DNA of 64,000 nucleotides, taken from assembly GCF_900187985.1 (NCBI RefSeq), contig NZ_FZOA01000001.1, positions 372,001 to 436,000 of the forward strand, read 5' to 3'. Below are positions 20,191-31,293 of the stretch, in pieces (positions within the stretch are counted from its first letter, which is position 1; every line of letters starts with the position of its first letter). Origin of the DNA: Methylobacillus rhizosphaerae. Lineage in GTDB: Bacteria > Pseudomonadota > Gammaproteobacteria > Burkholderiales > Methylophilaceae. The translations under genes were made by a program, and so were the position numbers. The notes beneath the pieces are model-generated. The model saw only the letters and a list, made by a program, of their open reading frames with translations. It did no database searches and was not told the DNA's origin.

Positions 20191-20958
20191 TTATGCTGCC
20201 AGGTAATTGGCAATGGCAACAAATTCAGCGGGCGCAATGTTTTCTGCGCGTAGTTGCGGGTCGATTTCCAGTGCTTTGAAGCCTGCATCATCGAGTAATC
20301 CCTTAAGCGTATTGCGCAAGGTCTTCCGTCGTTGCGAGAAGGCGGCAGTCACGACCTTGGCAAATAGAGTTTCATCCTTGGCCGGGTAGGGCAGTGTGGC
20401 ATAAGGCACGGCGCGGACAAAAGCGGATTCCACCTTGGGCGCAGGATCAAACGCATCAGGCGGCACGGTCAGCAGGTATTCCATTTGCAACCGGTATTGC
20501 AGCATGACGGAAAGTCGGCCATAGGCAGCGCTGGAAGGTTCGGCCACCATGCGTTCCACCACTTCTTTCTGCAGCATGAAATGCATATCGATAATATGCG
20601 GAACATTTTCCAGCAGATGGAACAGGATGGGAGTGGAAATATTGTAAGGAAGGTTGCCGACGACGCGCAGACGTTCACTGATGCTGCCAAAATCAAATTT
20701 GAGTGCGTCACTGGCGTGGATGGTGAGCTTGTCCTGCGGATAGTGGCCCTGCATCCAGTCTATGATGTCGCGGTCAATTTCCACGACATGTAGATGCTGC
20801 AAGCGTTCAAGCAGGGGCTTGGTCATTGCGCCCAGGCCGGGGCCGATTTCTACCATGCAATCCTGAGACTGCGGTGCAATGGCTTCTATCAGGCTATGGA
20901 TGATGGCGCGATCAGTCAGGAAGTTCTGACCAAAACGTTTTTTTGCAATATGTTTCAT
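20191..20958 (-). CDS. rsmA: 16S rRNA dimethyladenosine transferase
   Basis: Dimethylates A1518 and A1519 of 16S rRNA late in 30S assembly. The 255-residue protein has KKRFGQNFLTD at the N-terminus, SAM motif VEIGPGLGAMTKPLL, acidic EIDRD, and the catalytic motif GNLPYNISTPIL (NxPY). The C-terminal helical domain includes AFSQRRKTLRNTLKG. Its start overlaps the pdxA stop by four bases, the classical surA-pdxA-ksgA order. Confidence 0.97.
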   Translation of the reverse strand: MKHIAKKRFGQNFLTDRAIIHSLIEAIAPQSQDCMVEIGPGLGAMTKPLLERLQHLHVVEIDRDIIDWMQGHYPQDKLTIHASDALKFDFGSISERLRVVGNLPYNISTPILFHLLENVPHIIDMHFMLQKEVVERMVAEPSSAAYGRLSVMLQYRLQMEYLLTVPPDAFDPAPKVESAFVRAVPYATLPYPAKDETLFAKVVTAAFSQRRKTLRNTLKGLLDDAGFKALEIDPQLRAENIAPAEFVAIANYLAA

Positions 20959-21953
20959 TCTACCGGCTTGCGATGGTGGGCGAGTGTGATGGCTAATTGA
21001 ATGGCGCTGAGCAGGCTACCTGTTTCAATATTCCCTTTGCCTGCGAGATCCAGTGCTGTGCCATGGTCAACTGAAGTACGGATCATGGGTAGGCCCAGCG
21101 TGACATTGACCCCTGAGCCAAAGCTGGCATGCTTGAGCACGGGCAGGCCCTGGTCGTGATACATGGCCAGCACACAATCTCCCTGAGCCAGGTTGTGCTG
21201 GGTGAACAAGGTGTCCGCAGGTAGCGGGCCTGCGAGCTGCATGCCTTCCTGACGCAGGCGCTCAAGCACGGGTGTGATTGTTGTGATTTCTTCCATTCCC
21301 AGGTGGCCACCCTCGCCTGCGTGAGGGTTCAAGCCAGTGACGAGAATGCGTGGCTGTGCAATGCCAAATTTCTGCACCAGGTCTTGATGGAGAATACGGA
21401 TCGTGGTTTCCAGGCTATCCTGAGTAATGGCCTTGCTGACTTCCGCCAATGGCAGGTGGGTAGTGGCGAGTGCTACACGCAGCGAGCCGCCAACCAGCAT
21501 CATGACGACTTGCGGGGTGGCAGTACGTTCTGCAAGGAATTCGGTATGTCCGGTGAAGGCAATCCCGGCATCATTGATGACACCTTTATGAACCGGGGCA
21601 GTTACCATGGCATCAAATTCGGACTGCATGCATCCATCAATGGCACGTTCCAGTGTCTGCAACACATAGGTGCTGTTATCTGGATTCAGCTCTCCTGCCA
21701 GCACTGGAGCGGGGCAGGGTAGGTGCAGCACAGTGAGGTGGTGTTGTCCGTCATGTTCCTGCCAATCGGTCGCATCGTAAGTATGGAGCTGTAGCGGTAG
21801 CTGCAATGCCCGGGCACGTTCAAGTAGTACGTTCTGATCAGCGATGACTACCAGCCTGGTAGATAGAGGCTGACTTGCCAGCATGACGCATAGGTCTATA
21901 CCAATGCCGGCTGGCTCGCCTGCCGTGACCGCGATGCGGGGTAATTTATCCAC
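20955..21953 (-). CDS. pdxA: 4-hydroxythreonine-4-phosphate dehydrogenase
   Basis: NAD-dependent metalloenzyme of the DXP-dependent pyridoxal phosphate pathway. The 332-residue protein starts PRIAVTAGEPAGIGIDL and carries the metal-binding His regions FTGHTEFLAERT, VTGLNPHAGEGGHLG and MYHDQGLPVLKH. It sits 8 bases after surA's stop and overlaps rsmA. The substrate pathway is consistent with dxs being nearby at 37704-39548. Confidence 0.97.
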   Translation of the reverse strand: MDKLPRIAVTAGEPAGIGIDLCVMLASQPLSTRLVVIADQNVLLERARALQLPLQLHTYDATDWQEHDGQHHLTVLHLPCPAPVLAGELNPDNSTYVLQTLERAIDGCMQSEFDAMVTAPVHKGVINDAGIAFTGHTEFLAERTATPQVVMMLVGGSLRVALATTHLPLAEVSKAITQDSLETTIRILHQDLVQKFGIAQPRILVTGLNPHAGEGGHLGMEEITTITPVLERLRQEGMQLAGPLPADTLFTQHNLAQGDCVLAMYHDQGLPVLKHASFGSGVNVTLGLPMIRTSVDHGTALDLAGKGNIETGSLLSAIQLAITLAHHRKPVE

Positions 21954-21961
21954 ACATCGGC

Positions 21962-23278
21962 CTAGTATTTGTCTTCCAGACGATATTCCACATAGGCACG
22001 GTCACGCAGCTCACTGATCCAGTCCTGATACCCTTCATCAGCTTTTCGTGCACGGATTTCCTGACGTGCTTTCAGGCGGGCAGACTCTTTGGACATATCC
22101 TGTTGTCGGCGTTCCAGTACTTGAATGATGTGCCATCCAAATGGCGACCTGACTGGATCACTGATCTGGTCGATCGGCAGCGCATTCATGACCTGCTCGA
22201 ATTGCGGCACGGTGTCACCCGGGTTGGTCCAGCCCAGATCTCCACCATTGTTGGCAGAGGCATCTTCCGAGTATTGGCGTGCAAGCTCGGCAAAATCTGC
22301 ACCATGATCCAGGCGTTGTTTGATGGAATTGATTTTTTGCTGGGCTTCCTGTTCTGAGATGATTTCACTTAACTTGATCAGGATATGGCGTACATGTGTC
22401 TGATCGACTACCAATGGAGAGTTGCCTCCACGGCGGTTGAGCAATTTGAGTATGTGGTAACCGTTGGGGCTGCGCAATACACTGGAAATCTGCCCGGGTT
22501 GTAATGACTGTAGGGCTTCTGTGAACAGTGAAGGTAGCTGAGCAGGTGTTTTCCAGCCCAGAACGCCACCTTCCAGTGCATTGGGCGCATCGGAATAGCC
22601 AGCAGAAATCTGAGCAAAATCTGCTCCATCCTGTAATGCTTTCAATGCAGTTTCAGCTTTTGCCTTGAGTTTCTGCAGTTCCTGGGGGCTACCTTCTTCA
22701 GGAGCACGCACCAGGATGTGGGCAACTTCGAACTCATCCTGCTGGGCATCAGTGCGCGATGATTGCGTCGTCAGGTAGTTGTCGATTTCCGACTCCGTGA
22801 CATTCATGCGGTTATCGACTTCTCTTTCCCGCAAGCGGGCAAGAATGATTTCATTGCGGATATCTTCCCGGAATTTGCGATAGGGGATACCTTCTGCCTC
22901 CAGTGCCTTGCGGAACTCTCCAGTGCTGAGGTTGTTCTGTTCGGCAATCCGCTCAATGGTTTTATCCAGCTGGGCATCATCGACGCGCAAGCCGGTTTGT
23001 GCTGCAAATTGCAGCTGAAGCTTGTCATTGATCAGACGTTCAAGAATCTGTTTTTCCAGCACATCCCGGGGTGGTAGCTGCGTACCTTGTTTTTCCAGTT
23101 GCGCGGTGACTGTTTCAATCCGGTCAGCCAGTTCTTTTTCTGTAATGATACCCTGATCCACAACGGCGACAATACGATCCATTTTGACTATGTCTGCAGC
23201 AATGGATGGCATGCTGATGAGGAGCAGGAAAGCGATAAGGCCCTGTTTGGCCAGTGAGTTCAAAAAATGATTAAGCAT
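21962..23278 (-). CDS. surA: Periplasmic chaperone/peptidyl-prolyl isomerase SurA
   Basis: Escorts outer-membrane proteins such as LptD through the periplasm. The 438-residue protein has a signal peptide (GLIAFLLLISMPSIAA), an N-terminal chaperone domain (DQGIITEKELADRIETV ... LERLINDKLQLQ), and two parvulin domains: the first around FEVAHILVRAPEEG ... GGVLGWKTPAQLP, the second around THVRHILIKLSE ... NNGGDLGWTNPGDTV. Both retain the isomerase signature. It lies 6 bases downstream of lptD, its best-known client. Confidence 0.97.
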   Translation of the reverse strand: MLNHFLNSLAKQGLIAFLLLISMPSIAADIVKMDRIVAVVDQGIITEKELADRIETVTAQLEKQGTQLPPRDVLEKQILERLINDKLQLQFAAQTGLRVDDAQLDKTIERIAEQNNLSTGEFRKALEAEGIPYRKFREDIRNEIILARLREREVDNRMNVTESEIDNYLTTQSSRTDAQQDEFEVAHILVRAPEEGSPQELQKLKAKAETALKALQDGADFAQISAGYSDAPNALEGGVLGWKTPAQLPSLFTEALQSLQPGQISSVLRSPNGYHILKLLNRRGGNSPLVVDQTHVRHILIKLSEIISEQEAQQKINSIKQRLDHGADFAELARQYSEDASANNGGDLGWTNPGDTVPQFEQVMNALPIDQISDPVRSPFGWHIIQVLERRQQDMSKESARLKARQEIRARKADEGYQDWISELRDRAYVEYRLEDKY

Positions 23279-23284
23279 AAACGA

Positions 23285-25693
23285 TTACTGATAGGAGTCC
23301 GGAATCAGGCTTGAGCTAGTATAGCCGGGAATGGCGCGGTTAAGAAGTTTCAGTGGATTCTGGCCAATCGAGGCCAGGCCACCCAACTCCAGTTGGAAGT
23401 AAAGAGCATAGTTGGCATCAGCCGTGGCAGTGGCAACGCGTTGCATAACAGTTCTGGCCTGCCAGCAACCTGCATCATATTCAAGGCCGGCCACGCCTTC
23501 AATTGGAATGTTTTCACGCAGGGAGTAATTCCAGCGTCCCAGGCCGTACCAACCTTTTCCCAATGGCCATTGCCCGGAAATATTGATTTGCTCCAGGCGG
23601 TCTTCGGTGTAGCGATAGCCGATATTGAGTGTTTTGCCCGGTTCAGGGTTGTAGCGGGCATTGATGTTGTTGCGCACATAGACATTACGGTCGGTATTGT
23701 ACTGGCCGAATATATCCAGGTTCCAGTGGTTGAGCAGGCGTGCAGAAATTTCACCGACGATATCCGATGTGTCACCAGAGCGTGGGTTGACGCCTGGGAG
23801 ATATACTTTTTCATCTGCGAAGTAATAGCGCTGGCCGATGGTCATTGCCAGCCGTTGTTCACCGGTCTTTTTGCTGATCAGGCGGCTGGTAACGGCCAGC
23901 GTTAGCTGGTTGGCATTGTTGATGCGGTCCTGGCCCGTGAATTGGTTCTCGAGGAATAGTGAGTTCATGTTCAGGTCGGAACTACTAGAGTCGAACACTG
24001 GAATGAGTGATTGATCCCGGTAAGGGATATAAACGTAATAGAGACGTGGTTCCAGTGTCTGGGTATAGCGATTGTTGACAACACGGGTATCCCGCTCGAA
24101 ATACAAGCCGCTATCCAGGCTGAAAATGGGCAGTGAGCGACTCTGGGATTGATAGATTCCCTGCGAAGTGATGTTGCCATTGCTGTCGCTGACGGTAAAG
24201 TCGCCATTGTCCACCTGGTACTGGGTGTAATGCACGCCCAGTTTCGGGGTGATGTAGCCATACGGGCGTGACATCGGCAGGCTGATGCTGGGGTAGGCAA
24301 CCAGGCGCTTACCGGTAACCAGTGTGTCCAGCGTACCGCCGCTTAACGTGCTTTGCGTACGGATTGCGTCATTATTACGTTCAAAATTAGCCCATTGTGT
24401 AAATAGTTTTACATCAAACGGACCCCAGTCATTGTCTCCGGTCAGCGTGAGCTGCGGCAGACGTTGCAATGGGTAGTTCACACCATCCAGGGTCTGGAAT
24501 TTTTGTACTAACGCATTGAACGTCCAGTTTTCATCAGCATAGTTCACATATGCCTGTTGTGGCAGATTAACGCGACTGGTGGTGACGATGCGGGTTGACA
24601 TTTCAGAGAAGTATTTCTCGTCTGACACTTTTTCCAGGTTGTAGGCGGCTGTCCAGCCATTATGGAAATTGTGTAAATGGGCAAACTTTGCGTAGTAGCG
24701 ATTCTCACCAGAGCTGGTGTCGCTCGGGAGATATTCAATATTGGCCGTGCCCTGATAGTCCTCGTTCAGGTAACGGAATTCACCCTGGTATTGCATGCCG
24801 CGCTTACTGAGGAAGCGTGTACCTATGGTGGCATCCATATCGGGTGCGATATTCCAGTAGAACGGCATCAGGAACTCAAAGCCGCTGCGGCTGGTTGTGC
24901 CCCAAGTGGGCGCCAAGAATCCGCTCTTGCGCTGGTTCATGAATGAAAAATTCACCCATGGTGTCCACAAAATAGGTACACCTTGAAATTCTACCCGCGC
25001 ATTACGCGCCGTGCCGGTCCTGGAGTAATCATCCAGTTCGAGTTCCTTGGCCCTGATGTACCAGTCGTCTGAGCCGACTTCACAGGTTGTGTAACGTGCA
25101 TCCTTGAGTCGTTTCCGATCTGGTCCCTCAAACACTACGCCTGAGGCATCGCCACGTGAAGCACCTTGTCTGCGGCTGAGTCCGGGGGAGTAGCCGCTGT
25201 CTTCAATGTTCTGCTGTGTCAGCGGAGTGGCATTGGTGTTGTACATCAGGTTGTCATTATCCTGACGCTGATTACCGGATATGCCAAATTGCGGCAGGCT
25301 ACCCAGTTGGTTGTCCAGTTCAAAGGTAGGCTGCTTCATCTCGCCCGTACCTTCTGCCGGATTCAGGCGCAACTCGGGTCCTTTGATACGACCGCCCTTG
25401 GTTTCAAGGCGTACGTTGCCGATGACGTGTAACTCTTCGTTCTGTACATCGTATTCGATGGTGTCGCCATACACTTCCTGCTGATCTTGGGTGAGAGAAG
25501 CATTGCCGATGGATTTGAGCTTGCGATCCAGATAAACCTGTATCTTGTCCCCTTCAATGACAATGGCGTCAGGGTCAGGCAGGTTCTCGGATGGAGCGCT
25601 GCCAGGATCTTTGTCTGAGGGTGTTTCGGCATGGGCATGACCAAATCCCAGGCAAACAAGCGCAGTAAGGAAAGTGATAGGACGAATTTTCAC
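23285..25693 (-). CDS. lptD: LPS-assembly outer-membrane protein LptD
   Basis: Forms the barrel that, with LptE, places lipopolysaccharide in the outer leaflet. The 802-residue precursor has a signal peptide ending GHAHA, an N-terminal OstA/beta-jellyroll domain ([19 protein letters not shown] ... [19 protein letters not shown]) and a C-terminal barrel. The mature part has only two cysteines (YTTCEVG and DAGCWQAR), unlike the four of E. coli, so one inter-domain disulfide is expected. It is the first gene of the lptD-surA-pdxA-rsmA unit and is divergent from amgK across about 200 bp. Confidence 0.96.
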   Translation of the reverse strand: MKIRPITFLTALVCLGFGHAHAETPSDKDPGSAPSENLPDPDAIVIEGDKIQVYLDRKLKSIGNASLTQDQQEVYGDTIEYDVQNEELHVIGNVRLETKGGRIKGPELRLNPAEGTGEMKQPTFELDNQLGSLPQFGISGNQRQDNDNLMYNTNATPLTQQNIEDSGYSPGLSRRQGASRGDASGVVFEGPDRKRLKDARYTTCEVGSDDWYIRAKELELDDYSRTGTARNARVEFQGVPILWTPWVNFSFMNQRKSGFLAPTWGTTSRSGFEFLMPFYWNIAPDMDATIGTRFLSKRGMQYQGEFRYLNEDYQGTANIEYLPSDTSSGENRYYAKFAHLHNFHNGWTAAYNLEKVSDEKYFSEMSTRIVTTSRVNLPQQAYVNYADENWTFNALVQKFQTLDGVNYPLQRLPQLTLTGDNDWGPFDVKLFTQWANFERNNDAIRTQSTLSGGTLDTLVTGKRLVAYPSISLPMSRPYGYITPKLGVHYTQYQVDNGDFTVSDSNGNITSQGIYQSQSRSLPIFSLDSGLYFERDTRVVNNRYTQTLEPRLYYVYIPYRDQSLIPVFDSSSSDLNMNSLFLENQFTGQDRINNANQLTLAVTSRLISKKTGEQRLAMTIGQRYYFADEKVYLPGVNPRSGDTSDIVGEISARLLNHWNLDIFGQYNTDRNVYVRNNINARYNPEPGKTLNIGYRYTEDRLEQINISGQWPLGKGWYGLGRWNYSLRENIPIEGVAGLEYDAGCWQARTVMQRVATATADANYALYFQLELGGLASIGQNPLKLLNRAIPGYTSSSLIPDSYQ

Positions 25694-25826
25694 AATGAAT
25701 CAGAGGTAACGGCTTTATTAAGTAGGCGCGAGTTTGTTTTGTGGGTGATAAAATCGCATAATTTACCATTTTAATCAATCCATAAATCATCAACAAATTT
25801 GCTTTGTGGTTGAATTAAAACAGAGT

Positions 25827-25854
25827 TTGAATCTCCAGGCTTGGATTCTATAAC
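25827..25854 (+). promoter_or_regulatory. Predicted sigma-70 promoter for amgK-murU
   Basis: TTGAAT (25827-25832), 16-base spacer, TATAAC (25849-25854). Transcription would begin near 25861, about 30 bases before the amgK start. It lies in the lptD/amgK divergent region. Confidence 0.6.
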
Positions 25855-25891
25855 GGGTTTTTCATTATGTACTTAATGGGGTGTATTGTTC

Positions 25892-26887
25892 GTGTCACGC
25901 TTAGACCAATTGAATGACTGGCTCCACCAGTCGCTGCAGGGCAAGCCATATCATTTGACAACCGCATCTGCGGATGCGAGTTTCCGGCGCTATTTTCGTG
26001 TCCATCTTGAGGATGGCACGACACTGATCGCTATGGATGCACCTCCACCGCAAGAGGATTGTCGGCCATTTGTTAAAGTGGCTTCCTTGTTGCGGGATGC
26101 AGGTCTTAATGTCCCTGGCATCATGGCAGAAGAGCTGGAGCAGGGATTCTTGTTATTGACTGATCTGGGTTCACAGACGTTTCTTGATGTGCTGAATGAG
26201 GATAATGCTGATGGACTATTTCGGGACGCCATTGATGCCTTGGTGAGCTGGCAGCTGGTGAGCAAGCCAGGAATATTGCCGGAATATGATGCTGCATTAT
26301 TGCGTCGTGAACTTGATCTGTTCCCGGAATGGTATGTGGCACGCCACCTGAATATTGAATTGGATGATAGCCAGCGCAACACGCTGGAAGGCGCCTTCAA
26401 TGTCATTATCAAGCATAATCTGGCACAGCCATCCGTTTACGTGCATCGAGACTATATGCCGCGCAATCTCATGGTGAGTACCCCATCTCCCGGTATACTG
26501 GATTTTCAGGATGCGGTATATGGCCCGATTAGTTACGATGTTGCCTCCCTGTTCAAGGATGCGTTCATCAGCTGGGAAGAAGAGCGTGTGCTGGATGGTG
26601 TGATTCGTTATTGGGAAAAGGCCCGTAAGGCCGGTTTACCTGTCCATGCAGATTTTGGTGATTTTTACCGTGATGTGGAGTGGATGGGCTTGCAGCGACA
26701 TCTCAAGGTTCTGGGTATATTCGCGCGTATCAACTACCGGGATGGCAAACCCAGGTATCTGGCTGATACGCCACGCTTCGTGAGTTATGTACGTCAAGTT
26801 TGTGGTCGCTATGGCGAGCTGCGGCCTTTATTGAGATTGTTTGATGAGCTGGAGAAGCGCGATCCACAATTCGGCTACACTTTTTAA
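25892..26887 (+). CDS. amgK: N-acetylmuramate/N-acetylglucosamine anomeric kinase (AmgK-like)
   Basis: A 331-residue aminoglycoside-phosphotransferase-fold kinase. Motifs: TTASADASFRRYFRV at the N-terminus, catalytic loop VHRDYMPRNLMV (HxDxxxxN) and the metal site GILDFQDAVYGPISYD. In Pseudomonas AmgK phosphorylates C1 of MurNAc/GlcNAc in cell-wall recycling, and MurU then makes UDP-MurNAc; the gene order here is the same. No ATG fits: GTG 25892 is the likely start (TTG 25886 possible). The MupP phosphatase of that pathway is not in the window. Confidence 0.88.
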   Translation: MSRLDQLNDWLHQSLQGKPYHLTTASADASFRRYFRVHLEDGTTLIAMDAPPPQEDCRPFVKVASLLRDAGLNVPGIMAEELEQGFLLLTDLGSQTFLDVLNEDNADGLFRDAIDALVSWQLVSKPGILPEYDAALLRRELDLFPEWYVARHLNIELDDSQRNTLEGAFNVIIKHNLAQPSVYVHRDYMPRNLMVSTPSPGILDFQDAVYGPISYDVASLFKDAFISWEEERVLDGVIRYWEKARKAGLPVHADFGDFYRDVEWMGLQRHLKVLGIFARINYRDGKPRYLADTPRFVSYVRQVCGRYGELRPLLRLFDELEKRDPQFGYTF

Positions 26888-27571
<684 letters not shown>

Positions 27572-27614
27572 CAGCCACTAAGCATGGTATTGAAAGTAAA
27601 GGAGCACACTGAAA

Positions 27615-28925
27615 GTGCAAGTTGAAGAATTCCGGGCGCGTAGGCAAGCGTTGATGCAGAAAATGGGGCAAGGTGTTGCCCTGATTCCGACAGCCCCTGA
27701 GGTTGTGCGCAATCGCGATAGTCATTTTCCCTATCGCGCCGACAGCTATTTTTATTACCTGACGGGTTTTGATGAGCCTGAGGCGGTGGTTGTACTGCTT
27801 GCCGGTGAATCACCAAAATCTATTCTTTTCTGCCGGGACAAGGACCTCGAGCGGGAAATCTGGGATGGTTTCCGTCATGGGCCTGAAGGTGCGCGGGAGG
27901 TGTTTGGGTTTGATGAGGCTTACAGCATCACTGAGCTTGACCAGCGCATAGGGGAATATCTTGCCAACCAACCGCAACTGTTTTTCAGCCTGGGTGCCGA
28001 GTCTGCATGGGATCAACGACTGGGGGAATGGTTGAAGCAGCTGACCAGCCAGGCTCGCAGTGGCATCGCAGCTCCTGGCATGATAGTGGATGTGCGACGA
28101 TTGCTTGATGCCATGCGCCTGATCAAGACGCCATATGAGCTGGATGTGATGCGCAAGGCGGCCGATATCACCGTGGCGGCCCACAAGCGAGCCATGAGAA
28201 TGACCAGGCCAGGCATGATGGAATATGAAATTGAGGCAGAAATCCTGCATGAATTCTATCGTTGCGGCAGTCGCGCGCCTGCCTATACTTCTATTGTTGC
28301 TGGTGGAGGCAATGCCTGCGTTCTGCATTACGTTAGCAATCAGGACAGGCTCAAGGATGGTGACTTGTTGTTGATTGATGCTGGATGTGAGCTGGAAGGT
28401 TATGCCGCTGACATCACGCGCACCTTTCCTGTTAATGGCAAGTTCAGCGCAGTGCAGAAGGATATTTACGAACTGGTACTGGCAATGCAGGATGCTGCGA
28501 TTGAGCAAGTGAAGCCAGGGCAGCATTGGAACGCACCACATGAAGCAGCGTTAAAGGTGCTGGCGCGAGGGCTAATTGATCTGGGTTTGTGCCATGGCTC
28601 CGTGGATGCAGTGCTGGAGTCCGGCGATTATCGCCGTTTCTATATGCATCGCACTGGGCACTGGCTGGGGCTGGATGTGCATGATGCTGGTGAATACAAG
28701 CAAGCGAATGGGGAGTGGTGTTTACTGCAGCCAGGCATGGTGCTGACAGTCGAGCCGGGATGTTATATCCGCCCGTCAGATAATGTGCCAGAACACTTCT
28801 GGAATATCGGTATCCGGATCGAGGATGATGCAGTGGTTACTGCAACGGGATGTGAAATCATGACAGCGGCAACACCGAAGACAGTACAGGAAGTCGAAAC
28901 ATGGATGGCGACTGGTCATGAGTGA
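27615..28925 (+). CDS. pepP: Xaa-Pro aminopeptidase
   Basis: A 436-residue M24 metallopeptidase removing N-terminal residues before proline. The N-terminal domain has FPYRADSYFYYLTGFDEP; the C-terminal pita-bread domain has metal ligands in LLLIDAGCELEGYAADITRT, YMHRTGHWLGLDVHD, LTVEPGCYI and GIRIEDD. GTG 27615 with GGAG about 11 bases before it is the start. Its last 8 bases overlap ubiH, the same order as in E. coli (pepP-ubiH-ubiI), indicating one operon. Confidence 0.95.
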   Translation: MQVEEFRARRQALMQKMGQGVALIPTAPEVVRNRDSHFPYRADSYFYYLTGFDEPEAVVVLLAGESPKSILFCRDKDLEREIWDGFRHGPEGAREVFGFDEAYSITELDQRIGEYLANQPQLFFSLGAESAWDQRLGEWLKQLTSQARSGIAAPGMIVDVRRLLDAMRLIKTPYELDVMRKAADITVAAHKRAMRMTRPGMMEYEIEAEILHEFYRCGSRAPAYTSIVAGGGNACVLHYVSNQDRLKDGDLLLIDAGCELEGYAADITRTFPVNGKFSAVQKDIYELVLAMQDAAIEQVKPGQHWNAPHEAALKVLARGLIDLGLCHGSVDAVLESGDYRRFYMHRTGHWLGLDVHDAGEYKQANGEWCLLQPGMVLTVEPGCYIRPSDNVPEHFWNIGIRIEDDAVVTATGCEIMTAATPKTVQEVETWMATGHE

Positions 28926-30096
28926 AGCGCTTGAACATGACATTCTGATTGTCGGTGGCGGCCCAGTGGGTGCTACGCTGGCACTGGCGCTGCAGTATAA
29001 AGGCTACAATGTCACCATGCTGGAAGCACGTGCAAAAGGTGCTGCACATCACGATCAGCGTGCCTTGGCGCTGTCTTATGGCAGTATCCTGATTCTGGAA
29101 AAACTCGGGCTGTGGTCCGAGCTCGAACCCAAGGCAACGGCGATCAAGACGATCCATGTGTCACAGCGAGGCAGCCTGGGACGCAGTTTGCTCAAGGCTG
29201 AGGAGCATGGGCAGTCTGCGTTGGGCTATGTATTAGCCTATGGTGATCTATCGGCAGCCCTGGATCGTGCGTTGCAGCAATTCCCGGATATCCATGTGCA
29301 TTACGAGGCCGAGGCGCTGGCGATCAGACCTGGCAATGAGGCTGCACATGTCGAATATCGATACCAGGATGAGGTGCATGCCTGCCGAAGTCGTATGGCG
29401 GTGCTAGCGGATGGCGGACGTAGCCTTGCGGATATCCCTGGCTTGCAGCGCGAAACCAAGCAGTACGGACATGATGCGCTGGTCAGCAAAGTGAAGTGCG
29501 AATTGCCACATGGCAATATTGCCTATGAGCGCTTTACTCCTGCAGGCCCGGTCGCCTTATTACCAAACGGAGAAAGGGATTTTTCTCTGGTCTGGACTGG
29601 CAAAACAGAAGAAGTACAGACTCTGCTGGCGCTGGATGATGAGCAGTTCCTTGAAGCATTGCATACACATTTTGGGGACCGTCTCGGTCGATTCCTGGAA
29701 ATAGGGAAGCGTTTGAGTTTCCCGCTTAAACTTTCTTATCTGAAGCCAGTAACAGCTCCCCATCTTGCCGTGATTGGCAATGCAGCACAAACCATGCACC
29801 CCGTTGCTGGCCAGGGGTTTAATGTGGGCATGCGCGATGCCTGGGAGCTGGCACAGTTGCTGGCGGCCACACCTGTTGCTGATTGGGGTGGGGACGGTAT
29901 GCTCAGGACATATCAGGCAGCTCGCAAGGCAGATACGCGAGGTGGGTTGATGTTCACTGATTTCCTAGTCAATGTATTTTCCAATGATATTGTGGGATTA
30001 CGCAAAGTTCGGGCATTGGGCCTGGGGCTGTTGGATATCGTGCCATTCGCCAAGAAACGGTTGGTTGGCAAGATGAGTTTTGGTCCCAAAGGGTAG
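28918..30096 (+). CDS. ubiH: FAD-dependent ubiquinone-biosynthesis hydroxylase UbiH
   Basis: A 392-residue aromatic-ring monooxygenase. It starts HDILIVGGGPVGATLALAL (FAD dinucleotide-binding loop) and has the second FAD motif VIGNAAQTMHPVAGQGFNVG, both typical of UbiH. ATG 28918 overlaps pepP. It is followed after 2 bases by a second family member, so the two probably hydroxylate different ring positions of the ubiquinone precursor at the membrane. Assignment to UbiH proper is by motif and position. Confidence 0.88.
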   Translation: MSEALEHDILIVGGGPVGATLALALQYKGYNVTMLEARAKGAAHHDQRALALSYGSILILEKLGLWSELEPKATAIKTIHVSQRGSLGRSLLKAEEHGQSALGYVLAYGDLSAALDRALQQFPDIHVHYEAEALAIRPGNEAAHVEYRYQDEVHACRSRMAVLADGGRSLADIPGLQRETKQYGHDALVSKVKCELPHGNIAYERFTPAGPVALLPNGERDFSLVWTGKTEEVQTLLALDDEQFLEALHTHFGDRLGRFLEIGKRLSFPLKLSYLKPVTAPHLAVIGNAAQTMHPVAGQGFNVGMRDAWELAQLLAATPVADWGGDGMLRTYQAARKADTRGGLMFTDFLVNVFSNDIVGLRKVRALGLGLLDIVPFAKKRLVGKMSFGPKG

Positions 30097-30098
30097 CC

Positions 30099-31274
30099 AT
30101 GGCTGGTATGAAATACGAATTTGATGTTTTGGTGCTGGGAGCTGGACTTGTGGGAGTCGCGGCAGCGATCGCCTTGAAATTGCAAGGCTATCGTGTTGCC
30201 ATACTTGAGCGCGGCAATATGGATGCTGCTACCTTGAGTCCAGAATGGGACAGCCGTATCTATGCAGTCAGTCCAGGTAACGTTGAGTGGCTGACCCGGT
30301 TAGGCGTCTGGCAGGTGCTGGATGCCGGGCGCATCTGTGCGGTGGACAGCATGCATGTCTGGAGTGATCAGGGTCATGTCCTGGAACTGGACGCTTATGC
30401 TGCCAACCTTGCCAGCCTGAGCTGGATTGTTGAAGGTAATCGTTTGCAGCAGGCCTTGCTTGCCAGGATGGAGATGCTGGATGTGCCACTGTTGAATGGG
30501 CTGAAAACGACACAAGTACACTGGCGGGTAGGCACGAATAAGGTATTGACCGCGGATGGCGATTGTTATGGTGCATCCTTACTGATCGGCGCAGACGGAA
30601 GTTCTTCCTGGCTGCGTGCGCAGGCAGATATTACGTTAAAGCGGCATGACTATGCACAGATGGGGGTTGTGGCGAATTTTTCCTGTGAGCGGCCGCATCT
30701 ATCACATGCTTTTCAATGGTTTCATGGTGAAAATGTACTGGCATGGTTGCCTTTGCCACAACAACAGATTTCCATGGTATGGTCTGTCGATAATGCGCAG
30801 GCTCAGCGCCTGCTCTCGCTTGATAATACAGCATTAGCTCAAGAGGTGGCTGCCGCTGGGCAGCATCACTTGGGAGAGCTGCAACTGATAACGCCTGCTC
30901 AGGCTTTTCCACTGGCGATGCAGGTGCCGGATGCCATCGTCAAGCCAGGCTTGGCCCTGGTTGGCGATGCGGCACACCAGGTGCATCCGCTGGCAGGGCA
31001 GGGTGTGAATCTGGGATTCCGCGATGTGCAGGCACTTGCCGAGACTCTTGGTGTTTCGCAGTCAAGACGCCGTCCAGGCGACCTGATGGTATTACGACGG
31101 TATGAGCGCGCTCGCAAGGCAGATATGTTGTCGATGCAGTTATTGACACATGGATTGGCGCATTTGTATGCCCATCCTGCTGCCTGGCTCGGAATGGTAC
31201 GTAATCAGGGTGTACAGTGCTTGAACAGTATGCCAGCATTGAAAAAGAAGTTGATACAACAAGCTATTATTTGA
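30099..31274 (+). CDS. Second UbiH/UbiF/UbiI-family FAD hydroxylase
   Basis: 391 residues with FAD motifs FDVLVLGAGLVGVAAAIAL, the DG motif LLIGADGSSSWLRAQ and LVGDAAHQVHPLAGQGVNLG. It is clearly a paralogue of the upstream ubiH product. Family members differ in which ring carbon (C1, C5 or C6) they hydroxylate, and this cannot be read from sequence by eye; UbiI/UbiL/UbiF roles are all possible. It lies between ubiH and dsbC in the pepP operon. Confidence 0.85.
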   Translation: MAGMKYEFDVLVLGAGLVGVAAAIALKLQGYRVAILERGNMDAATLSPEWDSRIYAVSPGNVEWLTRLGVWQVLDAGRICAVDSMHVWSDQGHVLELDAYAANLASLSWIVEGNRLQQALLARMEMLDVPLLNGLKTTQVHWRVGTNKVLTADGDCYGASLLIGADGSSSWLRAQADITLKRHDYAQMGVVANFSCERPHLSHAFQWFHGENVLAWLPLPQQQISMVWSVDNAQAQRLLSLDNTALAQEVAAAGQHHLGELQLITPAQAFPLAMQVPDAIVKPGLALVGDAAHQVHPLAGQGVNLGFRDVQALAETLGVSQSRRRPGDLMVLRRYERARKADMLSMQLLTHGLAHLYAHPAAWLGMVRNQGVQCLNSMPALKKKLIQQAII

Positions 31275-31293
31275 ATCTGGAAAGAATAATTTT

